A stretch of 64,000 nt of DNA from NCBI GenBank assembly GCA_014281115.1, contig JACONQ010000005.1, positions 2,418,001-2,482,000 of the forward strand, in the 5' to 3' direction. The notes below the pieces were generated by a model. That model searched no databases and was not told the DNA's origin. It was given only the letters and a program-made list of their open reading frames with translations. Below, one piece after another: positions 33,701-46,014 of the stretch (position 1 is the stretch's first letter; every line of letters starts with the position of its first letter). The stretch comes from Laburnicola sp. R22_1 (Eukaryota > Ascomycota > Dothideomycetes > Pleosporales > Didymosphaeriaceae). A program made the translations under genes and the position numbers.

Positions 33701-35491
33701 AGCTAGCGTATACAGATACGAGTCACATAGGGTTTCGAGTCACCCCACCAAAACGCGACACCTGCACAAAACACGCGGTTTCTCTCTACAACGCCTTTAT
33801 AATTGCCATTGAGTACACATAGATTCAAGCGTTGCAGCTGCTATAACTACTGCAGCCCTTTCTGAAGCGCTTGCTACAGTAGATCTACGTTGCTGAGCTG
33901 CTAAAGCCTTAGCTGCGCGCATAGCCTCTCTAATAGTCTCTACTTCTGCAAAGCGTTGATTTGGGTCTATCTGAATGCGCTTTCGACGACGCTGAGAGCT
34001 AGCAGTTTGTAGATGATGCTCAAGGCGTCTTTTCTCTGATTCAAGTCCTGCAGCTCTAGCATTTGCAGCTGCTAGCGCCTTACCTGCTTTCTGTAGGAGT
34101 AGCCGGGTCCTACGACCTAGATTCTCGACGCTCTGGACGTCGCGCTGCGCTATATAGAGATCGCGAGGGCCTTGAGGGGTCGAGAGGAAGCTCTGAGGCT
34201 GCTGCTGAGGCTGCTGCTGATGCGTAGGCGTAGTAGGCCTCTGGGAGACTTGCGACGAGCTGAGCACGTGATTGATGTTGAATGGGCAGATACCAGCAGC
34301 CTGCCAGCCAGCTCGAATCACACGCTCTGTGAAGCCTTCCTCCCTAGCTTGATAGTAGCAGGCAATAAAGCGCTCCTTCTTAACAGGTGCGGCGTCGTCG
34401 AGCGATGCGAGCTCCTGGATCTGGCGTCGGTAACTAGACTTGATTACAGAGAATGGAGCGAGATCTAGAGGCTGTAGGACGTGCGACGAATGCGCAGGTA
34501 GATAGAGAAGCTCAATTCGATGCTGTTTGCAAAGCCATAGGAAGTCTATGTCAATATGGCTGCCGTGACCGTCGAGGATAAGGAGGCGGTACTGGCCATC
34601 ACCTACAGCCGTCTCGGGGATAAAAATGCGCTGTAACCACTCAACACCTATCGCGTTTGACGTCCATCCATTCTCTGAGGTTGTATACAGCCAGCTGGGT
34701 ACGTAGGACGATGGGAACCAGGTAGTTTGTAGGCTCTGGCCTTTGAAGATGACCGCGCAGCGTAGTTTCCGCCCTGTTGCTGATACGCACTCAATTATAG
34801 AGACCCACTCGCGATTCTCTGGTGATCGAATATAAGCCTTTTTCTTTCGACTACTAGAGAGTACTCTGGTGTTTGTACATACTCCTAGAGCGACGCCAGT
34901 CTCATCCATATTGTATGTATTCTCCGCCTGTATATTGAACCGCTGTCGAGTCTGCTCGTAGCGCTCTAGGAACGCGCGTAACTGCTCTGGAGTCGCTGCA
35001 TTAGCTCTCTGAGCCTCGAGTTTTCTACCAATGACTGAGGCGACGCGTGGCTGTCGCTTGATAAAGTGGGATAGCTAGAGCTTGCCAATAGGCTGATTAT
35101 CGCCGTTCATACGTAGGATTCGATTGGCCATTTCTCGAGCGCGAGCGTGTGAGGGAGGGCAGGCGCGTGCGTCTTCTTCGAGGATCCAGTCTACTAGGAA
35201 GTCCTCCTGTAGAGGAGTCAATCGCTGTTGGTGTTGATGGCTGGTACGGCTATCGGTTGCGCCTCGTATACGTGCAGAGAGAGTAGGTGCAGGAATGCCA
35301 TACGCCTTAGCTGCAGCCCGCTGGCTATTATAAATGCCTGCATTGTAATCAGCAATAGCTGATTGTATAGCTACCTCACGGGCGTCCATATTGATGAGCG
35401 TTGTGGAGAGATATCGCGTGTTTTGTGCAGGTGTCGCGTTTTGGTGGGGTGACTCGAAACCCTATGTGACTCGTATCTGTATACGCTAGCT
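33701..35491 (-). mobile_element. third Fot/pogo-like transposon, nearly intact
   Basis: 1791 bp with TA at 33699-33700 and 35492-35493. Terminal inverted repeats of about 77 bp are identical over their whole visible length, from AGCTAGCGTATACAGATACG through the block CGAGTCACCCCACC to AAAACACGCG. GC content is close to 50 percent while both flanks are very AT-rich. Identical ends and balanced composition mark it as the youngest or least mutated pogo element here. Confidence 0.93.
33797..35389 (-). pseudogene. pogo-type transposase interrupted by one stop codon
   Basis: One frame of 531 codons from ATG 35389 to the stop at 33797, broken only by a TAG at 35075-35077 between GKL and LSHF; TGG is the likely original codon. 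N-terminal psq helix-turn-helix (AAAKAYGIPAPTLSARI), CENP-B-like domain (FLVDWILEEDARACPPSHAR), then a complete DDE triad: NMDETGVALG, LLILDGHGSHID and VLQPLDLAPFSVIK. A C-terminal Gln-rich and coiled stretch (ANARAAGLESEKRRLEHHL) follows. A downstream ATG (34909) lies just before the first catalytic Asp. All catalytic residues are intact. Confidence 0.93.
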
Positions 35492-35493
35492 TA

Positions 35494-37300
35494 GTGCTAA
35501 TCTTTTAAAGCGCTAGCTAGCTTATCTAGAATAGGTCTAAAGAACCCTCCCTAATACCTATCCTCTTTCTTATCTATTCTATACTTTAGTAAGTTTCTAT
35601 ATAACTTAAGCAACTAAAAAATTCTATATATAGAATCTATACTTAGTCTCTTAAACTAATCTAAATCTAGGCCTAGAATATGCACGCCACTTCTCTCTAA
35701 TACTAGATCTTTACACAGATTTGCGTAGTAGATAGAATACTTATATCTAATAATAGTAAGCGCTAGCTTAACTATTATTATTAGTTTAAATAAAGTTTAT
35801 ATAATTTATGTAAGCTTTTACTTTTTATATAAGAATATAGCAATTTATATACTTATCTAGAGCTCTGCCTCTATATAGTCTATAGATGTGGGTTTAATCT
35901 TAAAGCTAGAAAAAAAGGTAGTCTACTTTATAAATATATTAAAAGTGTGTCTAATTTTCCTATTATTTATAGCGTCTAGTCTTTTATAGAAGGATAAGAT
36001 ATTAGAGTAGCAATATAAGTATAAGAGGACATAGTTAATTTTATAGTCTATAAGTTTGTGGTATCTAGAGTCGCTTAAAGAGGGGACGACAATTATAGAA
36101 AAGTAGAAAGAATTAATAGACTATAATTAACTAGATATATAGTAAGTTAGCTATATATTAAAGAAATTAGAGAATAGCGCATATATACACTCTAGAACTA
36201 CTATCTATTAGTACTATATAATTCTATTACTAAATAAACTAGACGTTGCACTATATTATCGTACTATATATTTTTATCTTAGCCGCTATCTTTATAATTG
36301 CGTGTGATTAAAAAAATCTTTTTAGCTTTATTCTATATAGTTAATAGCTCCTTAGTAGAGCACGTGTTATTATAGTTAAAGTTGGCTAGTTTAGTAGTTT
36401 AGTAGTCTACTTTAGAATTATTCTTAATAATATACTAGATATATAAGAATTAGACTTATAAAAAGTAAGTTAACTATAAGTATATATCTATAAGCCCTAA
36501 GGAATAAAGCCAAAGTCTATACTCTTAGCAAGCTAGTTACTAAGTTGTTTAGTATGCTTTAGTAGTGCCTTATTTAGGCTATTAAGGCTCTCTACTAGCA
36601 CTAGTAGGTATGCACTTCTTAGTATAATTAGCGTCTCCTATATTAGGCTTAATAAATATTTTAGACTTAAGGAAATATAACTAGCAAAAGGGCTAAATAT
36701 ATTCCTTTAGTTTAAAGCTAGTAGAGTTTTACTTCTAAGCTATAATACGCTTTATTTAGGCTAAATATTATTAGTATTATTAGTTCTTTACCGCTTTAGG
36801 CTATTACTATAATATAAGCTAGAGGTAGGCGTATTTATAAAAAGAAATATAGCACGCTTTTACTTTAATAGAGAAAGCAGCTTTAAGTTATTATTAGGTA
36901 GAAAAGTAGGTAGGAGACAGAATTTAGGCGTAGAATTAACCCAAGCGCTAATGCGATTGTACTAAGGTATATAAGAACTTCCTAAGACTATTATTATAGG
37001 TATGCGAGTTGGTAGATGCCTATTCTTTAACACTAGGGCGCTTATTATTATATAACTTAGCACTAATACATATTAAAGCTAGAATATACTAATTAGTTAA
37101 TTATTACGTATACTATGTTTTGTATAATCTATCTAAATAGGGAGTGGCGTTCTTTAGCCTAGCAACACTTTCTATGTCTAAGAGCTAGTAATTTTCTTTT
37201 ATCTACTTTAACTATAATATATTTAGTAACACACTGCCTAATAGCGTATCTATAGTGTTAAGAGGGGGGTATATATACCTTAGATACTCTTTTCTTTACT
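35494..37300. other. RIP-degraded repeat DNA with possible copia gag-like relic
   Basis: Very AT-rich. On the plus strand near 36,000-36,200 a degenerate frame reads ESLKEGTTIIEKQKELIDYN and QQVSYILKKLENSAY, vaguely like a copia gag, but too degraded to assign. The rest shows no motif. Confidence 0.3.
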
Positions 37301-40300
37301 TCTAATTGCTTATATATAGTAGGACACAACTACTAAGTTAGCTAGCGTGTGGTCTAATAAGATAAATATAGGCCACTGCTAAACACAGCTCTCTACGTAG
37401 CTAGCGTTTTAACACTACTTAGTTGCCTATATTCTTAGTTTTTTTTTAAAAAATAGACCTTTATAACTCTTTAGTAGGTGTAGCTTAGCTATCCTTCCTA
37501 CTAGTGTAATTAAGGTATTGTTCGCTTTTAGTAAGACCTAATTATAAAGAATCTTTAGAGATCTTTCTATTACTACCTATTTTATTATTAATTTTAAGGA
37601 TTTTAGAAGCTTTACTATAGCTAAGAGTGTTGTGTTTACTAAGTAAGATATGTCTAGAAGCTACGCGTCTTAATTAAGAGTCCTATAGAAAATTAGTCTG
37701 GACACGTTTTGCTAAGGTTTTTATAATATATAGGTAATAGCTAGATTTGTCTAACTTAAGCTTATAGTTGTTTTGGCACGTATAAATCTTTACTACCTAG
37801 TTTTACTATTAAATCTAGCCACCTTATTACTATCTAATTCTAGCTCTTTGTTAAACCTATATCTAATTCACTATCTCTATATGCTGTCTACGTATAAAGT
37901 TGCCTTACTTTTATGTAAATTCTAAGCCGCTTATAAGATTATGGTAGCGCTGTTTTTAAGAGTAGAATGTAATTATTCTACTTACTGTCAGCACCCTATT
38001 AGCAGAGAGACTACGTTATATGCCTTTTTAATAGCTCGAGCTTCTTACTAGGTGTACTAAATATTGGCTTCTATCTTAGATTAAGTAGTCTAATGCTTTA
38101 GAGTTTATCTTTGTATAAATATATCCTTATCTAGCACGCTATTAATTCTAGGCCAATTTAATCCAGTCTTATTGTGCGTAGACCTAGGCCAAAGTAAGAG
38201 GTTTAGTAGTAAGGACACGGAAATTACACTCTCTACTAAGGCTTACTTAGCTTATTACTAGAAGATGTAGACTAATTTTTAGCACCTAGACGTGTGCTAC
38301 CTAGCGTGTTACTTACTATAGTTTTTACTATACTATTAAAAGTGAAGGGAATAACTAGGACCTTGCGTCCTATATAAGCTATTTGTTTCTATTTATAATT
38401 TCCCCCTTATAAGTTAGTATTGCCTAATTTAGCGCCTACTTTTAGGCCCTTAGCTCTAATTCCTACTTAAGCTTAATATTAGCCTTACTTATTATTAATA
38501 TTAACTTATAGTAAAGCCACTGCTCTAAGACTATATTAGCACTAAGTTCTAGGTATTCTAGGTGCTTAGAAACGCTAGGCCTAGCTACTACATTCCTTTA
38601 AAGTTTTCTATTACCTTAGTAATAATTACACCTCTTAAGTTAAATAGGTTAGTATAAGTGGCTATAAATTGCGTAAAGTAGAGCTTCTTATTATCCTATT
38701 GCTTATAGTAGGTTTTACTATTATTTTTATAGGAGAATTCTGCCTTTATGTTTGCTAAGAATAGGTTTTCTAGAATAATAGTGCTAGATAAGGATCTAAT
38801 AACAAACAACGTTATTATAATAATAACCTAGCCTACTCTAATTAGAGCTTAGAATATAACACCTTAGAAATTCTTATAATTACTATTTATAGTTATTGGT
38901 TTTATATTCTATAATTAAAATAGCATAGATATAATTTAGAGGCCTATAGCTTTAGTAGTGCTAAAGTAAATAGTGTTTACTTCTACACTAGTATTAAGTA
39001 AGACACTTACTTAATACTTATTAATCTAGTATATTACTTAGAGATAGTCTCTTTTTATATATTTAACTTCTAATTCTCTCTTAAGATTCTTTCTATTAGT
39101 AATAGTTATAGTTAGTATTGCTTTACTAAACTATGCCTTTGTAATTAATACGTCTATACTAGCTATCTAGTTTACCTATAGTAGTGCTTAAAATAACTTT
39201 AGTTTATAAGGCCTATAGCGAATAACTACTTTATTCTTAAACTTAACTAATATCTATTTAAGAACTTAAATTCTAGAGATAGGTGCGTACTTAGTGTGTC
39301 TAGTGTTTAAGTTTTTATTAGTTACTTTCTTTATAGTAGCAACTAGTGTCTATAGCTAGTGTAGGTCCCCTTTGCTAAAAGCGTCCTTAAATATTACCTT
39401 TTTAACTTCTAGTATATTACTAAATACTTCTTAAACTATTAGGCTAACTCTAGCGCTTATTACTTAGGATAGTATATTTTTAAAACTACCTACTAGAATA
39501 TTAACTAGTTTTATTTTCTTTTTAGCTACTAAGATCTTTTTTCTTAAAGTTAGACCTAAGATATTATTAGGCCTACGCATCTCTACATCCTTTATACCTT
39601 CTATTAGAAAATCTTATTTTAGAAAAGATACCTACTTTATTCTTCTTCTATTCTTTTTATTATTATTCTTCCTCCTATAAACTTTAGGGATATTTTATTT
39701 AGAAACTTTAATATTTACAATTATTTTTACCTTTAGTAATTCTCTAAGACTTAGTTAGGTTATTAGGATGTTTAAGCTTATAGCTTATAGTTTATATAGT
39801 AAATTTAGAGATTAAACTATTACTAGTATATCTTTATCTAGAATAGCTTACTTCCTCTAAGCTACTTTAAATTTTTCTTTAGAGAGAAGACTAGGTATTA
39901 TAATTTTATTAAATGCGAACTAGCTACTATTAGCTTCTATAACTAATTCTACCTAGTAAGTTATTACTATTATTGTAGCTTCCTAACTCTAAGATATTTA
40001 TAGGGCCTTCTCTATTAATCTGTCTATTTAATACTTATTCTAAACTAGGCAGATTAGTATCTAGTTTTACTTACCCCTAGCGCTAATATATTAGATTTCG
40101 CCCTAATTATTATTTAGTTAGTCCTACTAAACTCTTTATAATTTTATATTATAGTACACCTATCTATTATTCTTAAGTAAATTTCTCTTCTTGTATTTCC
40201 TAGTTATAATAATATTATCCTTCCTATATCTAAAGCATTCTCTAAAATAGTTATTTTCTTACTATATTAGGTCTATTACTACTGCAGCTATATATATATT

Positions 40301-41700
40301 AACTTATATTAGCGCTGCTAAGTAGGCCTAAGACTAGATTAGTGTATAGTACTAGAGCTGTTGTAGTACTATTTGCTTTAGAGCCTACTCTACTCTTATA
40401 GTAATTTTCTAGCAAATAGCTAGGTCTAATAGAATTTTTATCTCTTAAGGGTCCTAGTTCTAAACTAGAATATTTTAAAGCCTTATAGTTTTAAGCCTTT
40501 TAGTTAGCTTATCTACTTTATATTAAGAGATAGTTAAGCCTAGGGTTACTTATACGCCTAGAACTTCTTATAGTTTTATTTATTAGAAGTTTAGATTAAG
40601 TTTAGTATGTTAGAAAACACTCTATAGTATTAGTAGTACTTATAGCTTAATAGTCTAAGATAGCATTAGTGCTTAAATTTAATATATTAGATCTAGTATA
40701 TATTCTTCTAACTAGATTTAAGTCCTGCTTAAAAGCTATCTCTTAATTATATTAAAGTTAAGCTCTATAGATCTCTTTATTAACTAGTTATTATTTATTA
40801 GGATATTGCCTACTAGCTACTTAGTTAGGCCTTAGATAAGAAGTATACCCTTTTAGCTTTCTATAACTATATCTACTCTTAGGTATTTTCTAAACCTAAT
40901 TGCAAACTAGTCTAGAAAATTATAGATATTAACGTTTATTATTACTTAATACTATACTAGCTATGCCTTTAATAGTTTCTTTATTTCTTTAGTTTAAGCC
41001 TAATTCTAACTTTGCTAACACCTGTGCATAGCTACCTATAGCTTCTACTATGCTCCTTCTTCTTTTACCTTAAAGTATTCTAGTATTAAGAAGTTAAGTA
41101 TATCCTAAATCTCTTAGCTAAAATATTTCTTAACTCTAATAACCTTATTATTCTTAAAGTACTAGTAGTAGTTTGCGCGTTTTTTATAGTCTTAAAGAAA
41201 CTAAATTACATTATTTTCTATAAAGTACAGCTTTTTGCCTAAGAATAGGTTAAGTTCTATAATAAGGCTTTGCACTAGATTTTACTAAATAGCTTTATTA
41301 GTAAAAGACTATAAGGCTATTACTATTTACGCTATAAGAATCTTAGTATTATTAGCTAGCTAAGATAGTATTAGTGCTTTTCCTTTAAATTCTTATAAAA
41401 AGCTTTCTATAAGAGGTAGAGACCTTTTAGTAGGTGTATAAATACTCTTATTAGTTAAGCTTATTATCTCTATAAAACTAATAGCCTAAGAGAATTTTAC
41501 GCTTAGATTCTTACACTTTCTAAGTGCTAGGATATTAAGGAACTTATGCATCTTACTATAATCTAGACTCTCTAACTAGAATTACTAATAGTTATTTAGT
41601 CTTTTAATAGTAGATATTATTATTACTAGTTATCTAGTTAGTTTTTTAGGTAATTAAAGTTAGTATTCTTATTCTTTTTGTCTCTATTTCTGCCTCTACG
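37300..41700 (-). pseudogene. retroelement relic with gag-type zinc knuckle and aspartic protease
   Basis: Reading the minus strand and treating TAG/TAA as former Gln or Trp codons gives long coherent stretches. At about 40,270-40,200 there is a CCHC zinc-knuckle-like motif (ECFRYRKDNIIITRKYKKRN, with Cys to Tyr changes). At about 39,010-38,740 there is a retropepsin-like segment: VSVLLNTSVEVNTIYF (an LLDTG-type active site with D to N and G to S) and, 50-60 residues later, TIILENLFLANIKAEFSY (the ILGxxFL flap-side motif). Downstream, down to about 37,300, the coherent frame (AIKKAYNVVSLLIG and others) shows no reverse transcriptase box. This fits gag plus protease of an LTR element. The absence of RT may mean truncation. 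Confidence 0.5.
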
Positions 41701-41984
41701 CACCTATACTTATTATTATCTCTTAGCTTTTTCTAACTTTGCCTTAGTTTTAGGTTCTAAGGGTAATATAATATCTAGCTTTAGTCCTTTCCTTAGTCTA
41801 GATTTTAGTACCCTAGTCTATTCTTAGTTCTTATCTATTTATAATTACTTAGTTATCTAGTCCTAATAGGGTAATTTTAGCTCTAAGCGTCTTTTAGCGC
41901 CTAGCTCTAACTACTTCTTAATCTAGGCTTTTATTTTTATTCTATTTCTATATTTCTTATATCTAGGCCTATACTTTTCACATA

Positions 41985-42360
41985 ATATTATATATATACT
42001 AGGATTATTATTTTTATTATTTGTTTCTAAAGACTTAATATTTTAACTCTAAAAGTCGCTTAGTGCCTAGTTCTAGTTATTTTCTAGTCTAGGTCTTAGT
42101 CTAATCTAGTACTAGTCTAATCTAGTACTAGTCTAGTCTAGTCTAGTTCTAGAGCCTACGCTTTATATATAATTTATATATATATTAAGATTATTAGTGT
42201 TTATTGTTTATGTCTAGAGGCTTAATATTCTAACTTTAAGAGTTGTTTAGTGCTCAGTTCTAGTTATTTTCTAGTCTAGGTCTTAGTCTAGTCTAGTCTA
42301 GTCCTAGAGTCTACGCTCTATGCCTAATTTGTATATATACTAGAGTTATTAGTATGTATT
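41985..42360. repeat. tandem repeat, about 175-bp unit, 2 copies plus a partial
   Basis: Units start at about 41,990, 42,160 and 42,340 with TATATATATACTAGGATTATT-like sequence and include the segment TAGTTATTTTCTAGTCTAGG twice. Inside each unit CTAGT pentamers are repeated (42,100-42,150 and 42,285-42,310). It lies next to the gag-like relic and may be its repetitive N-terminal coding part or an untranslated region. Confidence 0.6.
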
Positions 42361-42899
42361 ATTTATTATTTATTTATAGTAGTGTAGTTTAATAAGGGCT
42401 AGTATAATAGCTAATTAAATCTTAGGTTATATTTCTACTTTAAGGTTAGCGCTATACTTAGTTGCGCCTATTTTCGCCCCTAATTCTCTTTTAGAGTTTC
42501 TTTCTATCCCTAGTATATGCTATTCTGCACACTACTACACGCCGCTATTATTCTATCTTATCTTTTTCTTAGGCAACACTACTTATCTATATTAGAGTAC
42601 TAATATAATAGCCTTCCTAAGATTAAGGTTTTTAGAGGTTTAAGTTGCAAATTAGTTGCTAATTTTATAAGAGAACCTAGCCCTAATTAGAACTTAGTAG
42701 AAAGTTTAATTAAGTTATATATACTAAAAGAAAGAAACTGCCTAGTAAATCCTTAAGAGCTAATTAGGCACTAGCTTACCACGTAACCTATATAGTAAAG
42801 TTTATTCCACCACACTATATATAGCAATTATCCTTAGGCCTAATATTATATTTACTATTTTAAGGCTTTTACACTTTTTAATAACTTTAAGTAAATAAT

Positions 42900-43490
42900 A
42901 CTTTATTATAGTTAATTAAGTAATTATATGTCTTTAGAGAACGTGCTAGTAGTCTATTTAGTATAGCTAATATAATAAATCAAATTTTACCATTTGCATT
43001 AATGCGTTATTTATAAATAATTTAGAAACTTAAAGATTATTTTATAGCTATATAGTTATGCTTTATAGTAAAGCAATACTCTAAAAGACTACTTATTAAA
43101 GTATAGTTATAACATCTACTACTAAGACTAAGCTACTTACACTTAAGTATATAAGTAAAAAAAAATAGCACTAAAGCAGTTCTTTAAGAAACTTAAGCTT
43201 AATTTAGAATATATGTAAAACGTTTTCTATAATAATTAATAAATAATCTAACTAGTTACTAGAAAAAATAAGCGCATAAATACTTGCCTGCGCTATATTA
43301 ATATTTAGAATATATAGCTATATTAAGAGTATACAAAAGAATTATTTACGATTACCTACTTAAAAATAAGCAATATGCTAGCAGACAAACTTACAAAAGC
43401 GCTTACTTAATAGTAGTTTACGTACTTTAAAAAGCTCTTAAATCTTAAGAATATAAGTAAACTTATTATAAAAAGAGTATAAGTTATAAA
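42900..43490 (+). pseudogene. Ty1/copia RNase H fragment, RIP-degraded
   Basis: Plus-strand frames read SYIVMLYSKAIL then KTTY, SIVITSTTKTKLLTLKYI, LKQFFKKLKLNLEYM, then KNKRINTCLRYINI and ITYLKISNMLADKLTKALT. These are the successive blocks of a copia RNase H (SW..K, TSTTEAEY, the 'KH I' block and the final DxLTKAL). Stops fall at former Gln and Trp codons and one frame change lies near 43,080. No reverse transcriptase block was found next to it, so the 5' part was lost or lies beyond another insertion. Confidence 0.72.
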
Positions 43491-44785
43491 TTAATTAGAA
43501 ATTTAAGGTCTATAGAGCTACTACCTACTTAGTAGACTTATATAAACAAAATTCTAATATAAGGCTTAATAAGCACAGACTAACGCCTATCTACTATATG
43601 CAATCTAACATAGATCTAGTTAATTACTTCTTTAAGAGAATATTAAATAGCTTAATAAGAAACACGTGCTAGTTTATAATTATAGTAGGTTAATAAATAG
43701 ATAAAATATTTTAAGTAGCCTTATAACGCTCTAGGCTAGGTTTCTCTTAATTAGTCTAGCTACAGTAAAAAGCACTATTTAGATTTATTAGTTTCTCTAT
43801 TAAGATATAAAGAGATAATCATCTCTCTAAATTAATATTATTATTACTAATGGGATTAGAGCAATTAGGCTAAGATTAGGGCTACTTAATAGATAGTGCG
43901 ACGTTCTTAAGTAACTTATTAGCTAGTTTAGAACTAGTAGCTAAAGGCCCTAAATAATTAACACTATACTAAAAAAGTCCTATAGTAGAGATAAGGGGAC
44001 TTATAAGTAGATTAAACACCCTATTTACTACTCTAGTAAACAAAACTAATAGTTCTAGAGTAATTATAAAGACTATATAGTTAATTACTAAACACTAAAA
44101 ATGCTATGCTAGCTAAATAATTCTAAGGAAATATACTATACTAGACATATATATCTCTAAAACTCTGCAGCTTCTAAGATTATTGTTAATTATTAAAAGA
44201 AGTATAGTGCTTAAGTTATACTTAAAGATTATTAATAAGAGTACTAGTATTAGCTAACTAAGAGTAATTAAATATAATTATATAACTAATCCTCTTAAGT
44301 ATTAGCTAACTAAGATTAAAAATAAGTATTAATATCTCTTTTTGAATAAGTAATAGAATTAATTAGATCTACAACTTTCTACTAAGAGGGTGTCCCTAAT
44401 CCTTAATTGTATTAAGTAGTTAATATACTAGCCTATCTAGTTAAGTCTAAGATACGCACTATAATACCCTTTAATAGTAACAACTATACACCTTTAATTA
44501 AAGTAGATTAAGCTTTACTTAAAAGAGTATTAAAGATCTTCATCGTGTTAAGATTCTAACCAAGGTCGAGCTTAAGAGAGTATAAATATTAATTATTGCT
44601 AGAGTATTAAACTTACACTTTAAGGAGTTATTAGTTATATAAGCAACTTATTTCTTTAATAAGTAAGACTAAGTAATCTTATATAAAGTAGAAGTATATA
44701 AGTAAAATAGGTTATGAATACTAGTAACCTAAGTAGATTACTACGCGTTAATTATAACTATAGGGACACTAATGTGCTAATTAGA
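43491..44785. other. AT-rich relic DNA
   Basis: No motif kept. A purine run followed by TGTCCC at about 44,386-44,395 (AAGAGGGTGTCCC) could be a polypurine tract and LTR start belonging to the copia fragment upstream, but no matching second LTR was found. Confidence 0.3.
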
Positions 44786-44797
44786 AGGTTAGTTAAT

Positions 44798-46002
44798 CTC
44801 CTTTTAGGCAGGAGTATAAACTATCTTTACTTATTAGTTTTTAAGTGGCCCTACTATATTTAATTACTACTTTTTTTATTATGTTACTAGCGCCTATAGA
44901 ATATAATATTATATGCGAGCGCTAAGTCCTAGGACTAGAGCGCATTAAAGTTTTACTAATATTCTCTCCCTAGCTTTTAAGATAATAAACTTATAATAAT
45001 AACACTCTAACTTACTTACTTACCTACTATATTACTAGATAATAGATAACCTATTACACGTATACTTTGCTCCTACTATAATATATAATAAATTACGCGC
45101 GCGCTTCCTACTTCTAATACTAAATAGTACTTTACTATTCTCTACTAATAACATATTAACTTATTAACTTCTAGTATACTTTTTTAGTATTAACCTTACT
45201 CTACCTATCTTTTATAGAAATCCTATAGTATAAGCGCGTATTTATATATGCCTAATACCTCTTATAGCCACTTTGTATAGACCTTACTCTAGAAATTATA
45301 CTATAGCTTTTTTAGGTTATATAGTCTTATATTATTCTTTTAGAGCCTTATATAACCTTTGCCTATCTCTCTCCTATTGCCTTTAAAAATATATCTAGTA
45401 ACTCTTATTAATATAGCTAAGTATAAGGTAGCTAAACTAGTAGAGAGTAAGCGATAAGTTAAAATCTATGGTCCTATAGTTATTATTACTATAAGACAAA
45501 CTAGCTAAAGCAATCTATTTGCTATATAACTTATATTGTGCTGCTATATTATTAGCAATACTAGGAGGTGTTTAACCTTTGCTATACTAATTCTAGCTAT
45601 TTTTATTTTTATTATCTTTCTTATTATACATATATAAATGTGTAATTATCTGCCTAGTAGTAATAGTGTTAATAGGGCAAGGAATAGCTATACTAAATTG
45701 TGACCTTAAGGTCTCTAGCTTATGCGATAATTAAATATATTATATAGTAAATAGATAAATACTTAATCTCTAGTTTCAAATTTTATATTACGTGCGCATA
45801 GGTAATTACGTGTTATATTATTAACTACCTCTAGTATAAGGGACTAATTTGCACGTGCTAATAAACAGTTATAATAAATAGTTTTTAGTCTAACTAATCT
45901 CTAAGCTAATTTATCTTTTTTAATGCGTTTTTAGTATACCTATAGCTTTTCCTTATAGTGTTATACTGTATACTAAAAGGTCTGTGATGTTTCTCTCCTA
46001 GA
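44798..46002 (-). mobile_element. R2 element copy 1 (1205 bp) with 12-13 bp target duplication
   Basis: Aligns throughout with the reverse complement of 58841-60227. Shared blocks include GGCAGGAGTATAAAC, ACTTATTAGTTTTTAAGTGG, GTTACTAGCGCCTATA and the end TTTCTCTCCTAGA. It is flanked by AGGTTAGTTAAT (44786-44797) and AGATTAGTTAAT (46003-46014), 12 bp with one G/A difference. The orientation label is arbitrary. No protein motif was recognised. Confidence 0.65.
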
Positions 46003-46014
46003 AGATTAGTTAAT

